Positions 25,624 to 34,517 of a stretch of 64,000 bases of DNA are shown here, piece after piece. The position numbers and the translations under genes are program-made. This stretch comes from Mangrovibacillus cuniculi. Its GTDB lineage: Bacteria > Bacillota > Bacilli > Bacillales > R1DC41. Every line of letters begins with the position of its first letter. Within the stretch, counting starts at the first letter, position 1. The stretch is taken from contig NZ_CP049742.1 of NCBI RefSeq assembly GCF_015482585.1, positions 702,501-766,500 of the forward strand, given 5' to 3'. The notes below the pieces were generated by a model. The model worked only from the letters and a program-made list of their open reading frames with translations. It was not told the origin of the DNA and ran no database searches.

Positions 25624-25759
25624 TAAAAATCAATCAACTAAACCTTCTACATCTGTAGAGTTTGGTTCAGAATTTGTGGATGTAAATGCTTCTAAATGGA
25701 TGGAGTCGTTACAGTCACAAAACAAGCAAAAGAAAGAAAACAAAAAGAACGAGTGCTAA
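25613..25759 (+). CDS. 48-aa gamma-SASP-like small ORF
   Basis: The ORF starts inside the preceding one, with AAGGTG about 7 nt upstream. The segment STSVEFGSEFVDVNASKW followed by MESLQSQNKQKK is close in pattern to the gamma-type SASP repeat (YGTEFxxETDVxxVKxxN). The tail is Lys/Asn-rich and ends in Cys. The two ORFs share SVEF and look like diverged tandem copies. An R1 repeat hairpin terminates them. Confidence 0.55.
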   Translation: MKNNKNQSTKPSTSVEFGSEFVDVNASKWMESLQSQNKQKKENKKNEC

Positions 25760-25783
25760 AAACGATTCTGTGAAAAATTAAAT

Positions 25784-26052
25784 AAAGGTACATTCGTTTT
25801 GTGAATGTACCTTTTTGGCGTTACTCTTTGAATATTATTTTAGTCTTAATTATTGTGCAATTGATGTTTTTACAAAATTATTGTCCGGGATTGGAGCGGA
25901 AGGGGGCGACTCCTACGGGAAAGGTGGGTTACTGAGACCCCACAGGAGCGCGTACTGTAGCGACGAGGAGGCTCAGCAACCCGCCCCGTGGAAAGCGTCC
26001 CCCTGCAGCGGAAATCCCTGTGCAGTCACATTTGACTTGTGTTCCAGCCAAT
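25784..26052 (+). repeat. R1 repeat copy 3 (full GC-rich core)
   Basis: Terminator hairpin GGTACATTC/GAATGTACC (25786-25817), degenerate spacer, then the GC-rich core from GGGATTGGAGCGGAAGGGGG (25887) to GCGTCCCCCTGCAGCGGAAA (about 26013), then CCCTGTGCAGTCACATTTG and right end TGTTCCAGCC. The core folds into a long cruciform: GGGGGCG/CGTCCCCC outside, GGTGGGTT/AACCCGCC and CTGAG/CTCAG inside. The left terminal repeat is missing. It lies between convergent genes. Confidence 0.8.
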
Positions 26053-26064
26053 TTTATAAAATTT

Positions 26065-27801
26065 TTAACTAGTTGGCATTTTTCCGAGATAACTACCCGA
26101 TAACAATGCATAGTCTGCATAACCTGTAGAAGGGTTGTATTGAGCATATAATACCTTTTCTACATTATTAAATGAAACTACTTCTAACAGCGTATGTTTA
26201 AATAATTCTCTTTCTGTAGTAGGTATTTCTATTTGATTAAGCTCACTTGGAACAGATGCAAGAATTTCTTTGTAGATCATAGAACGATCTTCTTTTGTTA
26301 ATTTTGGATCCCACCATGGTTTTCTCGGTTTGAAACGATGTGTCGTGACATAATCCAAGATCATATAAGATTCAATTTCCTTCACCTGATTTGGAACCGT
26401 TTCTTGTAAGAAAGAATGTAAGCGTAAGAATAAGTCTTCTAGTTGGTGACCAATTCTTTCCCAACCTCTTTCTTCCCAATAAGCACCAAAGGATTGGAAG
26501 AAATCAAACGGTGTGTCAAATACATGATTAGTTAGGAAGGCGATTGTTCTGTCCATTCGATGCGCGTTCCAATATTTTTCAAGCACATCTTCAACTTGTT
26601 TAATTGCAATAATTTCATCAAAGGTAAGAACGTTATTTGATAACATCTCATAAGGAGCACGGTCCATATACGTATATCCATATTGTTCACTTCGGATTCG
26701 TAAGCCTGTCCCACGAAGTAGTTTTAAGAAACCTAGTTGAAGCTCCTCTGGTCCAAGTGCAAATACATCATTAAATGTTTTACGGAAAGAATCGTATGGT
26801 TCTTCAGGTAAGCCTGCAATTAAGTCTAAATGCTGATCAATTTTTCCACCATCTCGTACCATTGTTACTGTTCGAACTAGTTTATTCCAATTTTGTTTTC
26901 TCTCTACAAGCTCATTCGTATGATCATTCGTTGATTGCACACCAATCTCAAAGCGGAATAGTCCTTTAGGAGCATTTTCATTCAAGAAATTAATTACTTC
27001 AGGACGCATAATATCGGCAGTAATTTCAAACTGAAACACCGTTCCAGGAACATGTTCATCAATTAAAAATTGGAACATTTCCATCGCATACGAACGACTG
27101 ATATTAAAAGTTCTATCAACAAATTTAATTGTCTTCGCACCATTTTTCATTAAATATCTGATGTCTTCTTTCACTTTTTCACGATCAAAGTAACGAACAC
27201 CAACTTCTATAGAAGATAAGCAAAATTGACAACGGAAAGGACATCCTCGACTTGTTTCAATATACGTAACACGTTTGCTCAATGAAGCACGGTCTTCCTC
27301 GAACTGGAATGGGCTTGGTAACTCTCGTAAATCAATCTTATGGGTTTGTGCTTGAATAACCGCTTTGCCATCTTTATTACGGTAAGCGACACCAGGAATA
27401 TCAGCAAATGTCTCTTCTTTGTCTATTCGCTTTAGCATCTCTTTAAAGGTCCATTCCCCTTCACCAAGAACAATAGCATCTACATTTTCTAGTCGATCTA
27501 ACCAGTAGGGCACATCGTAAGACACCTCTGGTCCACCAAGGATAACCTTCACGTTAGGAAGGACTTTTTTTATCATATTAATGACTTCAATCGTCTCTTC
27601 AATATTCCAAATATAGCAAGAGAATCCTAATACATCTGGTTTCCTTTTATATAAATCAGAAACGATGTTCATTATTGGATCTTTTATGGTGAATTCAGCT
27701 AATTCAGCAGAGTACTCTGGTTCAGCATATGATTTTAAGTACCTGATTGCAATATTTGTATGGATGTATTTAGCATTCAATGTACTAAGTACAATTTTCA
27801 T
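26065..27801 (-). CDS. B12-binding radical SAM protein (DUF4080)
   Basis: The 578-aa protein starts with a cobalamin-binding Rossmann domain (residues 1-135, with GGPEVSYD near 91). The radical SAM core has the cluster motif SRGCPFRCQFC at about residues 190-200, and FRFEIGVQSTN and LIAGLPEE later. The C-terminal part of about 200 residues matches the DUF4080 architecture. The substrate is unknown; such proteins often modify tRNA or small metabolites. The start has AAAGGAGAA upstream. It is a single gene, divergent from kinE. Confidence 0.88.
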   Translation of the reverse strand: MKIVLSTLNAKYIHTNIAIRYLKSYAEPEYSAELAEFTIKDPIMNIVSDLYKRKPDVLGFSCYIWNIEETIEVINMIKKVLPNVKVILGGPEVSYDVPYWLDRLENVDAIVLGEGEWTFKEMLKRIDKEETFADIPGVAYRNKDGKAVIQAQTHKIDLRELPSPFQFEEDRASLSKRVTYIETSRGCPFRCQFCLSSIEVGVRYFDREKVKEDIRYLMKNGAKTIKFVDRTFNISRSYAMEMFQFLIDEHVPGTVFQFEITADIMRPEVINFLNENAPKGLFRFEIGVQSTNDHTNELVERKQNWNKLVRTVTMVRDGGKIDQHLDLIAGLPEEPYDSFRKTFNDVFALGPEELQLGFLKLLRGTGLRIRSEQYGYTYMDRAPYEMLSNNVLTFDEIIAIKQVEDVLEKYWNAHRMDRTIAFLTNHVFDTPFDFFQSFGAYWEERGWERIGHQLEDLFLRLHSFLQETVPNQVKEIESYMILDYVTTHRFKPRKPWWDPKLTKEDRSMIYKEILASVPSELNQIEIPTTERELFKHTLLEVVSFNNVEKVLYAQYNPSTGYADYALLSGSYLGKMPTS

Positions 27802-27879
27802 TACTCATTTCTCCTTTTATGCGCTAACAAGTAGGTTCTTTTCATCATTTCCACAAGTTAAAAATGCCATGTTAGATAA

Positions 27880-27912
27880 AAAAATAGCTTAGGTAGTGCT
27901 ATTTTTCTACAT
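27880..27912. other. Terminator-like hairpin between divergent genes
   Basis: AAAAATAGC pairs with GCTATTTTT over a 9-nt loop, with T-rich sequence on either side. It lies about 80 bp upstream of the radical SAM start, where no gene needs a terminator; on the minus strand it could attenuate that gene. Confidence 0.4.
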
Positions 27913-28092
27913 CTTTTTTATTTTACCTAAATAAATGCTGCGTTTCAATGAATGTAAATAATAGGTATGACGAATGATGACTAAAAAAATAAGAAAGTAA
28001 TAAAAAAATTGAAGGAATTTGTCCATAGAGTGCGAATAATAGTTAGTTAGAGAGAAAATGTGCGAGAGTGTTACGTGGAGAGGGGTATTATC

Positions 28093-30246
28093 GTGAGGGA
28101 TGAGGTTAATACACTGGACATGGATGAAAATTTACGTGTTGATATGACAGTTTCCGTGATAAGAGATGTACTGAACTCTGTACAAAAACCAACAATTCTT
28201 ATCAATCGAAGTGGAAATATCTTAATGTATAACGAAGCTTTTACCCAATTCTATAACGAAGAAGAGTATATGTTGAAAGAAACATTTCTATTTCAACCAC
28301 TTTTCCAAGAACATGATTGGGAACTATATTCTTATCACTTAGAGACAAGTGGGAGTTGGCAAGGGACAATTACTTTACCCATTAGGCAGACAGCAGTTCG
28401 ACATCATCCAGCAGGAATTAAAAAGCTGACTAATACAACATATTACACGGTGACTATTAGAACTTCTGAATGGTTATTGGAAGAAAAAGGTCACATGGAG
28501 CAGTCTGTTTTAAGCCAGCTTTTTTCTCAGGCAGCTGATCACATGTTAATCATTGACAAAACAGGGGAAGTGTTAGAAGCAAATGAGTCTTTTTTAAATA
28601 AGATTCAAGTTTCTGTTGAACAATTACGAAAAAAAGGAATAAGAAGCTTCATTCCAGCCCCGTTTCATTATAAGTTGGATAAAGCGAAAAATCTATTGGC
28701 TAGAAACTCCAATGTCCGAGGCGAAATACCAGTTTTATACCCCTCTGGCATTCGTTTAATTGATTTTACTATTAGTCAAAATATTGTAAAGGGTAAATTG
28801 GTTGTTATCCTTCGAGACATTACAGATCGAAAGTTAGTAGAACAAAAATTAAAAGCTAGTGAATTGTTCTTTAAGGATTTATTCGATGAAGCTTTAGATG
28901 CCATTTTATTTTGGGATCCTAACGGACAAATTATTCGAGCAAACAAATCTGCTTTAAGAATGTTTGAATGTTCAATGGATGAAATTTTACAAAGGAATGT
29001 AACTGAATTTGTGTATAAAAAAGATGAGCGCTTCGATAATATTTTGAGGACATTTAGAGGAAATGGTGCAGTTCGCGATGAATTACTATTTCTAATGCCG
29101 AATGGTGAGTTGAAACAATTGGAGTTTACTTCCAAGACACACCCAATCGAAGGATTCAATATGACCATTTTCCGAAATATCTCCGAGCGTTCAAAAATGG
29201 AACAAGCATTGAGAAGAAGTGAGGAGAAGTTTCGTAATATTTTTGAAGGAACATTTGAAGGAATGGTCTTAATAGATCATAATCTATCTATTATTCAATG
29301 TAATACTGTTGCAAGTATGACGTTAAATAAGGATATGGAGCAGTTAATTAAAACCCCAGTAAGGAACTTAATTCCTAAAGATGCTGTATACGTAAGTGGA
29401 GATGAAGAACACTTTTCTAACATGCTTATAGAAGGGTATGCTAATACTGTTTACTTATTTGAAGATAAAGGACAACAAAGATTTATTGAGTTATCTACCA
29501 AAAAAGATATAATGCAAGAAGCACACTTAACTGTAATACGTGACGTTACAGAAAAAATGGATATGTTGGAGCAGCTAAGAAAGTCGGATACGTTAAATGT
29601 AGTAGGAGAACTGGCTGCGGGAATTGCGCATGAAATAAGAAATCCGATGACCGCATTAAAAGGGTTCATTCAGTTGTTAGAGAAAAGTATGGCGGGACAA
29701 CATCAGATGTACTTTCAAGTAATTTCTACTGAGTTACAGAGAATTGAAACTATTATTACAGAGTTTCTTATTTTAGCAAAACCACAGGCAGTTAAATTTG
29801 ATAGAGTAAATATTAATGATCGTGTCAAAGAAACGTTTGATCTAATGAATGCACAAGCTCTAATGCACAATGTTACAATGCATTGTGACTTACATGCGGA
29901 CCCACTGTTCATCCAGGGTGAGTCTAATCAACTAAAACAAGTATTAATTAATTTTGTTAAAAATGCGATTGAAGCGATGCCTTCTGGAGGTTCCTTACGT
30001 TTACGTACGTTAGTAGAACATAATGAGATATGTATTGAAATTAAAGATGAAGGTGTAGGTATTCCGGAAGACAAGATAAAGAAATTAGGTGAACCATTTT
30101 ATACAACTAAGGAACGGGGAACGGGACTTGGTTTAATGGTTACACTGAATATTATTAAAGAGCACGATGGTCGGATGGAAGTGGAGAGTAGTGTAGGCAA
30201 AGGGACTATCTTTAAGGTTTTCTTCAAACGTTCTAAACACGTTTAA
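28093..30246 (+). CDS. kinE: Soluble multi-PAS sensor histidine kinase
   Basis: The 717-aa protein has no membrane helices. Four PAS-like domains are visible at about residues 20-110, 140-250, 255-370 and 380-490, each opening with a pattern such as ILINRSGNILMYNE or LIIDKTGEVLEANE. Then follow HisKA with AHEIRNPMTALKGF (phosphoacceptor His) and an ATPase domain with NAIEAM, DEGVGIPED and GTGLGL. Kinases of this type feed the Spo0 phosphorelay. The start GTG at 28093 has GAGAGGGG 6-7 nt upstream; an earlier in-frame GTG lacks one. The symbol relies on synteny (ktrD-kinE-ogt). Confidence 0.85.
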   Translation: MRDEVNTLDMDENLRVDMTVSVIRDVLNSVQKPTILINRSGNILMYNEAFTQFYNEEEYMLKETFLFQPLFQEHDWELYSYHLETSGSWQGTITLPIRQTAVRHHPAGIKKLTNTTYYTVTIRTSEWLLEEKGHMEQSVLSQLFSQAADHMLIIDKTGEVLEANESFLNKIQVSVEQLRKKGIRSFIPAPFHYKLDKAKNLLARNSNVRGEIPVLYPSGIRLIDFTISQNIVKGKLVVILRDITDRKLVEQKLKASELFFKDLFDEALDAILFWDPNGQIIRANKSALRMFECSMDEILQRNVTEFVYKKDERFDNILRTFRGNGAVRDELLFLMPNGELKQLEFTSKTHPIEGFNMTIFRNISERSKMEQALRRSEEKFRNIFEGTFEGMVLIDHNLSIIQCNTVASMTLNKDMEQLIKTPVRNLIPKDAVYVSGDEEHFSNMLIEGYANTVYLFEDKGQQRFIELSTKKDIMQEAHLTVIRDVTEKMDMLEQLRKSDTLNVVGELAAGIAHEIRNPMTALKGFIQLLEKSMAGQHQMYFQVISTELQRIETIITEFLILAKPQAVKFDRVNINDRVKETFDLMNAQALMHNVTMHCDLHADPLFIQGESNQLKQVLINFVKNAIEAMPSGGSLRLRTLVEHNEICIEIKDEGVGIPEDKIKKLGEPFYTTKERGTGLGLMVTLNIIKEHDGRMEVESSVGKGTIFKVFFKRSKHV

Positions 30247-30256
30247 GGAGGATTTC

Positions 30257-30757
30257 ATGAAATTATTTACGCTGTATCATTCGCCTATAGGGATCTTAGC
30301 AGTAGAGCAAGAAGACAATATTGTCATTGCTCTTCATTTAGAAGGTTCTGAGTTTGTTCAGACGACAACTGATAGTGTCCGAAATGACCAGGACCCCTTA
30401 TTAAAGGAAGTAGTTGCTCAATTAGAAGAGTATTTTAGGGGAGAACGAATCATCTTTAATTTTCCTTTTGAATCAGAGGGAACGGAATTTCAGTCAGATG
30501 TTTGGGGAATTTTAGAGCAAATTCCGTATGGTGAAACAAGAAGTTATTTAGAAGTAGCAACTGCCATTCAAAAGCCAAAAGCTGTTCGTGCTGTTGGACA
30601 AGCAAACAGAAGAAATCCTTTACCAATCATTGTTCCATGTCACCGAGTTGTCGGGAAAAATAATTCCTTAACAGGCTATGCAGGTAATCAAGTGGATAAG
30701 AAGGAGTACTTGTTGAACCTAGAGAGAAAAGTATTAGCTAAGTATAAATTGGTATAA
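30257..30757 (+). CDS. ogt: O6-methylguanine-DNA methyltransferase
   Basis: The 166-aa protein has the acceptor-cysteine motif IIVPCHRVVG at about residues 123-132, preceded by the DNA-binding helix region RAVGQANRRNPLP. It transfers alkyl groups from O6-alkylguanine to its own Cys in a single-turnover suicide reaction. It has the short Ogt form without an Ada regulatory domain. The start has AAGGAGGA close upstream, 10 bp after kinE, so cotranscription is likely. It terminates through R1 copy 4. Confidence 0.95.
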   Translation: MKLFTLYHSPIGILAVEQEDNIVIALHLEGSEFVQTTTDSVRNDQDPLLKEVVAQLEEYFRGERIIFNFPFESEGTEFQSDVWGILEQIPYGETRSYLEVATAIQKPKAVRAVGQANRRNPLPIIVPCHRVVGKNNSLTGYAGNQVDKKEYLLNLERKVLAKYKLV

Positions 30758-30765
30758 AACGGAAA

Positions 30766-31047
30766 ATAGAGGCTGGGACAAAACCCAAAAGTGACTGCAC
30801 TGGGATTTCCGCTGCAGGGGGACGCTTTCCACGGGGCGGGTTGCTGAGCCTCCTCGTCGCGTAAGATCGCGCTCCTGTGGGGTCTCAGTAACCCACCTTT
30901 CCCGTAGGAGTCGCCCCCTTCCACTTCAATCCCAAACATTTATTCTGTAAAGGCACGAAACCTGCAGTTTTATAAACTAAGATACAACGCAAAAAGGTAC
31001 ATTCATTTCTAAATAATGAATGTACCTTTTAACTTATGTCCGGCTCT
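30766..31047 (-). repeat. R1 repeat copy 4 (full core, opposite orientation)
   Basis: Reverse orientation of copy 3 and nearly identical in the core (30800-30935). Both ends are intact and mutually inverted: AGAGGCTGGGACAAAA at 30768 and ATGTCCGGCTCTTTT at 31036-31050. The terminator hairpin GGTACATTC/GAATGTACC (about 30991-31031) lies at the mtnA end, in line with that gene's 3' end. This copy shows best that the element has inverted terminal repeats. Confidence 0.85.
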
Positions 31048-31060
31048 TTTGATTTGAATA

Positions 31061-32116
31061 TTACTTAAGCAACGAAAAGAATTCTTCCAATGTCTCTTCA
31101 GAAGGGGTATAGATAATGCCATGCTCCGTAATAATGCCTGTAATTAATTCGCTTGGCGTTACATCAAATGCCGGGTTATATACATTCACATTTGACGGTG
31201 CAACAGGTGTGTTATTAATCGTTCTAATTTCATCAGCAGAACGTTCCTCTATCACTATATCTTCACCCTTTAGCGTGTTTCGGTCAAAAGTAGACAAAGG
31301 AGAGGCCACATAAAAAGGAATTCCAAAAGCTTTTGCGCATAACGCCAGTGTGTATGTCCCAATTTTATTGGCCACATCTCCGTTATTTGCAATCCGGTCA
31401 GCTCCTACAATTACTGCCCCAATTTCTTTTTCTCGCATAACATGACCAGCCATGCTATCTGTAATTAACGTCACGTCCACACCAGATTGCATTAATTCCC
31501 ATGTGGTTAGCCGACCACCTTGGAAAACTGGTCGTGTTTCACAAGCGTAGACAGAGAAGAATTCTCCTCTTTCTGCAGCTAAGTGAAATGGAGCTAAGGC
31601 AGTCCCGTATTTAGCTGTAGCAATAGAACCTGCATTACAAATAGTCAAAACGGGTTTGTCTTTCGGCAAGACTTTTAGTGCCTCTTCACCTATTCGATGG
31701 CAGACACTCTCATCTTCCACATAAAGGCGAATAGCTTCATGAATTAGTAATGTTTTTAACTCCTCGACAGAAGCAGCCTGCTGAATTTGCTTTTCTATTC
31801 TATCAAGTACCCAAAATAGATTTACCGCAGTAGGACGAGTTTTAGCTAACAATTCCTTTGCCTCTACTAGCGTTTCTTTTGCTTCGGTTATATCATCAGT
31901 TTGAATAGAGAGAGCCGCTAAGCTCATGCCAAATCCAGCTGCTAAACCTATTGCTGGAGCTCCTCTAACTTTTAAAGAGGTGATGGCTTCAGCAACTTGT
32001 TCAACTGTTTTTAAATTCTCATATTGTACGATACCGGGTAACAATTGTTGGTTTAATAGATACAATGTGTCCTCTTCCCATTTTAAAGAAAGGGGAACAC
32101 TTACTTTTGTTGTCAT
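31061..32116 (-). CDS. mtnA: Methylthioribose-1-phosphate isomerase
   Basis: The 351-aa protein belongs to the aldose-ketose isomerase/eIF2B-like fold. Signatures are RGAPAIGLAAGFG at about residue 50, CNAGSIAT with the catalytic Cys at about 160, and VGADRIANNGDVANKIGTY at about 237. It converts 5-methylthioribose-1-phosphate to the ribulose form in methionine salvage. The start follows CAGGAGG and overlaps the mtnK stop by 4 bp. It is cotranscribed with mtnK under a SAM riboswitch. Confidence 0.96.
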   Translation of the reverse strand: MTTKVSVPLSLKWEEDTLYLLNQQLLPGIVQYENLKTVEQVAEAITSLKVRGAPAIGLAAGFGMSLAALSIQTDDITEAKETLVEAKELLAKTRPTAVNLFWVLDRIEKQIQQAASVEELKTLLIHEAIRLYVEDESVCHRIGEEALKVLPKDKPVLTICNAGSIATAKYGTALAPFHLAAERGEFFSVYACETRPVFQGGRLTTWELMQSGVDVTLITDSMAGHVMREKEIGAVIVGADRIANNGDVANKIGTYTLALCAKAFGIPFYVASPLSTFDRNTLKGEDIVIEERSADEIRTINNTPVAPSNVNVYNPAFDVTPSELITGIITEHGIIYTPSEETLEEFFSLLK

Positions 32117-33303
32117 ACTGTAGAAACCTCCTGATGAATTAAAGAGAGTAACTCTTGAATGGAAGTAATAGATTTTCTCTCTAAAATTAATCGTTGACCA
32201 ATTTTTAATGAAACTAATTTAGCATGTATACGTTGATTTTGATTTTTAATTGAGTCTAAATCTGCTACATGTGCTAAGCCAATTGTTCGTCTAATTGCTT
32301 CACAACCTGCAAAACCCAATGCATCTTCCCAATGTTTTGTTAGTGTGAAGGGTAAGTAACCTTCCACTTTCGTGTAAGGATCTTCTGTACCTTTATTCCA
32401 AAGATCAGTAAATGATTGGTAATACGTTTCCCACACTTCTTGTAGGGTTTGTAATCTATCAATTTTCTCAGGGTGATGAAGATAAGCAAACAGAAGGTTA
32501 GCAAATACTTGACCGATATCAAATCCAATAGGTCCGTAGAAGGCAAATTCAGGGTCAATTACTATGGTCCTATTTTCATTCACGAATACACTTCCTGTGT
32601 GAAGGTCTCCGTGAAGAAGGGCTTCCGTTTCTGTGAGAAACTGCTTTTTAAGTTTCGCCACTTCTAATTTTAGTAGATCATTTGCCCAAATACTCTCTAC
32701 TTGCTCTTTTAATTCAACTTCAAAATTATTTGTTTCAGAGTCAAAGAAAGGATCGGTAAAGACAAGATCTTCTGTAATTTTACAAAGCTCAGGATTGGAG
32801 AATCGCTTCACTTGTTTTTTCTTTTCAAAAGGGTGAAGAGCATAGTCAGACGTATGATATAGTGTCTCGGCTAAAAAAGTCCCAATATCTTTCCCTACTT
32901 TAGGATATGTATTCCCATTTAATAGACCGGTACGTAAAATCGTTAGATTTGATAAATCCTCTAAAACAGTAATAGCTAATTGTTTGTCTATGTGAAACAC
33001 TTTTGGAACAAGTGTTGGAACAAAAGTAGCTTGCCACTGAAGGGCACTAGCTTCAATGTAGGCTCTTTCTAATGTAAGTGGCCATGATTCGCCCACCACT
33101 TTGGCATATGGTAGAGCTTGCTTTAAAATTATTCCAGTTCCACCCGTAGTAGGGGTAATGTGGAACACTAAGTTTAAGTTTCCGTCACCAATTTCTTTAC
33201 AAGTATAATCTTGATTGGCCTCTAATAAATTCTTTTCTAAAGCATATTGAATGGCATCTATTTCCGTAAGAGCTTGGTAATGATTAGTTATTTGAATTGT
33301 CAT
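32113..33303 (-). CDS. mtnK: 5-Methylthioribose kinase
   Basis: The 396-aa protein is a protein-kinase-like phosphotransferase. The catalytic loop HGDLHTGSVFV is at about residue 233, and the metal-binding IDPEFAFYGPIGFDIG follows. It phosphorylates methylthioribose with ATP, the first committed step of this salvage route. The start at 33303 has TTGGAGGAG upstream; the frame extends to 33336 but without a ribosome binding site and into the riboswitch terminator. First gene of the mtnKA operon. Confidence 0.95.
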   Translation of the reverse strand: MTIQITNHYQALTEIDAIQYALEKNLLEANQDYTCKEIGDGNLNLVFHITPTTGGTGIILKQALPYAKVVGESWPLTLERAYIEASALQWQATFVPTLVPKVFHIDKQLAITVLEDLSNLTILRTGLLNGNTYPKVGKDIGTFLAETLYHTSDYALHPFEKKKQVKRFSNPELCKITEDLVFTDPFFDSETNNFEVELKEQVESIWANDLLKLEVAKLKKQFLTETEALLHGDLHTGSVFVNENRTIVIDPEFAFYGPIGFDIGQVFANLLFAYLHHPEKIDRLQTLQEVWETYYQSFTDLWNKGTEDPYTKVEGYLPFTLTKHWEDALGFAGCEAIRRTIGLAHVADLDSIKNQNQRIHAKLVSLKIGQRLILERKSITSIQELLSLIHQEVSTV

Positions 33304-33335
33304 GGGTACTCCTCCAATTTTTCTGTTAGGAGACA

Positions 33336-33374
33336 CAAAAAAGCCTCCTTCGCATTTGAAAGAGGCTTGAAGAC
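33336..33374 (-). terminator. SAM riboswitch terminator (mtnKA leader)
   Basis: On the minus strand AGCCTCTTTC pairs with GAAGGAGGCT (with a small mismatch) and is followed by six T. It ends 33 bp before the mtnK start and is the expression platform of the S-box. Confidence 0.85.
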
Positions 33375-33385
33375 ATGCTTCTCAC

Positions 33386-33547
33386 CTCTTATCTGCCAGA
33401 CGATACATTTCCCGTCTGTTGGAATTAGCACCGTGCCTTACGAGTAATGAGTTACTCGGCGTAAAAACGCCCCGTTTCACAACGGTATTATGGTCGGTTG
33501 CTGGGCTTCAAAGGGCCAAATCCCTCAGCCTACTCTTGATAAGAGAA
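33386..33547 (-). ncRNA. SAM-I (S-box) riboswitch of mtnKA
   Basis: On the minus strand the S-box elements are in order: CTTATCAAGAG, GGCTGAGGGA, GGCCC, GAAGCCCAGCAACC, a long P3, AAGGCACGGTGCTAATTCC, and the closing GATAAGAG that pairs with the first element. When S-adenosylmethionine is bound the downstream terminator forms and mtnKA is switched off. The P3 arm is longer than in the second S-box of this window. Confidence 0.96.
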
Positions 33548-33582
33548 TTATTTTACTATTCGGTTGTTTCAAATTAGTTGTA

Positions 33583-33611
33583 ATATTATCAACAGTTTTC
33601 TTTGGTGTCAA
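33583..33611 (-). promoter_or_regulatory. SigA promoter of the mtnKA S-box transcript
   Basis: On the minus strand TTGACA (33606-33611) and TAATAT (33583-33588) are exactly 17 bp apart, a consensus-quality promoter. It lies between the mtnU stop and the riboswitch. Confidence 0.8.
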
Positions 33612-33618
33612 TCCTAAT

Positions 33619-34392
33619 TTAATAAATATCTTCTCGACGATCTTCAAAGATTGGGATCATGGACCTAACTTCTTGAACTTGTTTACTGTCAATAGTCCCG
33701 TAGATTATTTCTTCTTTCTCAGTCCCTTCCGAAACGATAGTGCCCCAAGGATCAATAATTAAAGAATGCCCTGCAAACACATTTTGTGGATCAGACCCTG
33801 CTCGATTACAAGCCACAACGAAACATTGATTTTCGATAGCTCTTGCAATAAGTAAGGTTCTCCAATGATCCAAGCGCTTCAGTGGCCATTCCGCTACAAT
33901 GAAAAGAATTTCGGCACCGTTACGTACAGCTTTTCTACTCCACTCAGGGAAGCGAATGTCATAGCAAATTAGTGTTGCTGCTTTTGTTTGATTAATAGTG
34001 AATAGAGATTCTTTGTGTCCATCTTTCAAATAGAGATGTTCGTCCATCAATCGAAACAGATGAGCTTTATCGTAAGTATGGATAATTCCATCTGTAGGGC
34101 TAGCTACCGCTAGATGATTTGTATACACATCATTCACTTTCTTCACAGTAGATCCTCCAACAAGAGTAATGGTATACGTGGTCGCCCATTCTTGAAGAAC
34201 CTCGTAATACCATTTCGCGTGTTCATCTGCTATTTCGTCTAACCTCGTTAAGTCATATGCAGTTGTCCATAACTCAGGAAGTACTACTATCTCTGTGTCT
34301 TTATCCAATGATTGTAGTTTTAGTTCTATATTTTCTTTGTTTATTTTTGGTTCGCCAAATGTAAGATCAGCTTGAATCAATGCAATTTTCAT
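33619..34392 (-). CDS. mtnU: 2-Oxoglutaramate amidase (omega-amidase, nitrilase fold)
   Basis: The 257-aa carbon-nitrogen hydrolase has the Glu-Lys-Cys triad: VVLPELW (about 39), YDKAHLF (about 112) and LICYDIRFPEWS (about 146). In the methionine salvage cluster the enzyme hydrolyses the 2-oxo acid amide left after glutamine-dependent transamination by MtnE. It is divergent from mtnE and separated from mtnK by the S-box; no riboswitch precedes it. The start follows AAAGGACGG. Assignment to MtnU is based on family plus position. Confidence 0.88.
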   Translation of the reverse strand: MKIALIQADLTFGEPKINKENIELKLQSLDKDTEIVVLPELWTTAYDLTRLDEIADEHAKWYYEVLQEWATTYTITLVGGSTVKKVNDVYTNHLAVASPTDGIIHTYDKAHLFRLMDEHLYLKDGHKESLFTINQTKAATLICYDIRFPEWSRKAVRNGAEILFIVAEWPLKRLDHWRTLLIARAIENQCFVVACNRAGSDPQNVFAGHSLIIDPWGTIVSEGTEKEEIIYGTIDSKQVQEVRSMIPIFEDRREDIY

Positions 34393-34517
34393 AAAATCCG
34401 TCCTTTACTAAAAAATATCTCGACTTTTGGTTTGTTATCGTTATATCATGTTGAACTAGAATTTAGCGAGTAAAAATTCAAATAAATTATTTTTAGATAA
34501 AAAGGTGGAACTTGGAC

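Noticed and set aside
25815-26072. Open frame of 85 codons with GIGAEGGDSYGKG
   Set aside because: It is a translation of the R1 repeat core. Similar frames appear in copies 4 and 5 in whichever orientation the repeat lies, and no ribosome binding site is present.
30688-30939. Minus-strand frame of 83 codons through R1 copy 4 and the end of ogt
   Set aside because: Repeat-derived, overlaps a well-supported gene, no ribosome binding site.
25784-31047. Composite transposon bounded by R1 copies 3 and 4
   Set aside because: The enclosed genes follow the B. subtilis order with flanking genes, so the block is ancestral and no transposase is present.
33247-33447. Plus-strand frame across the mtnKA S-box
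   Set aside because: It covers a riboswitch and its terminator on the opposite strand.
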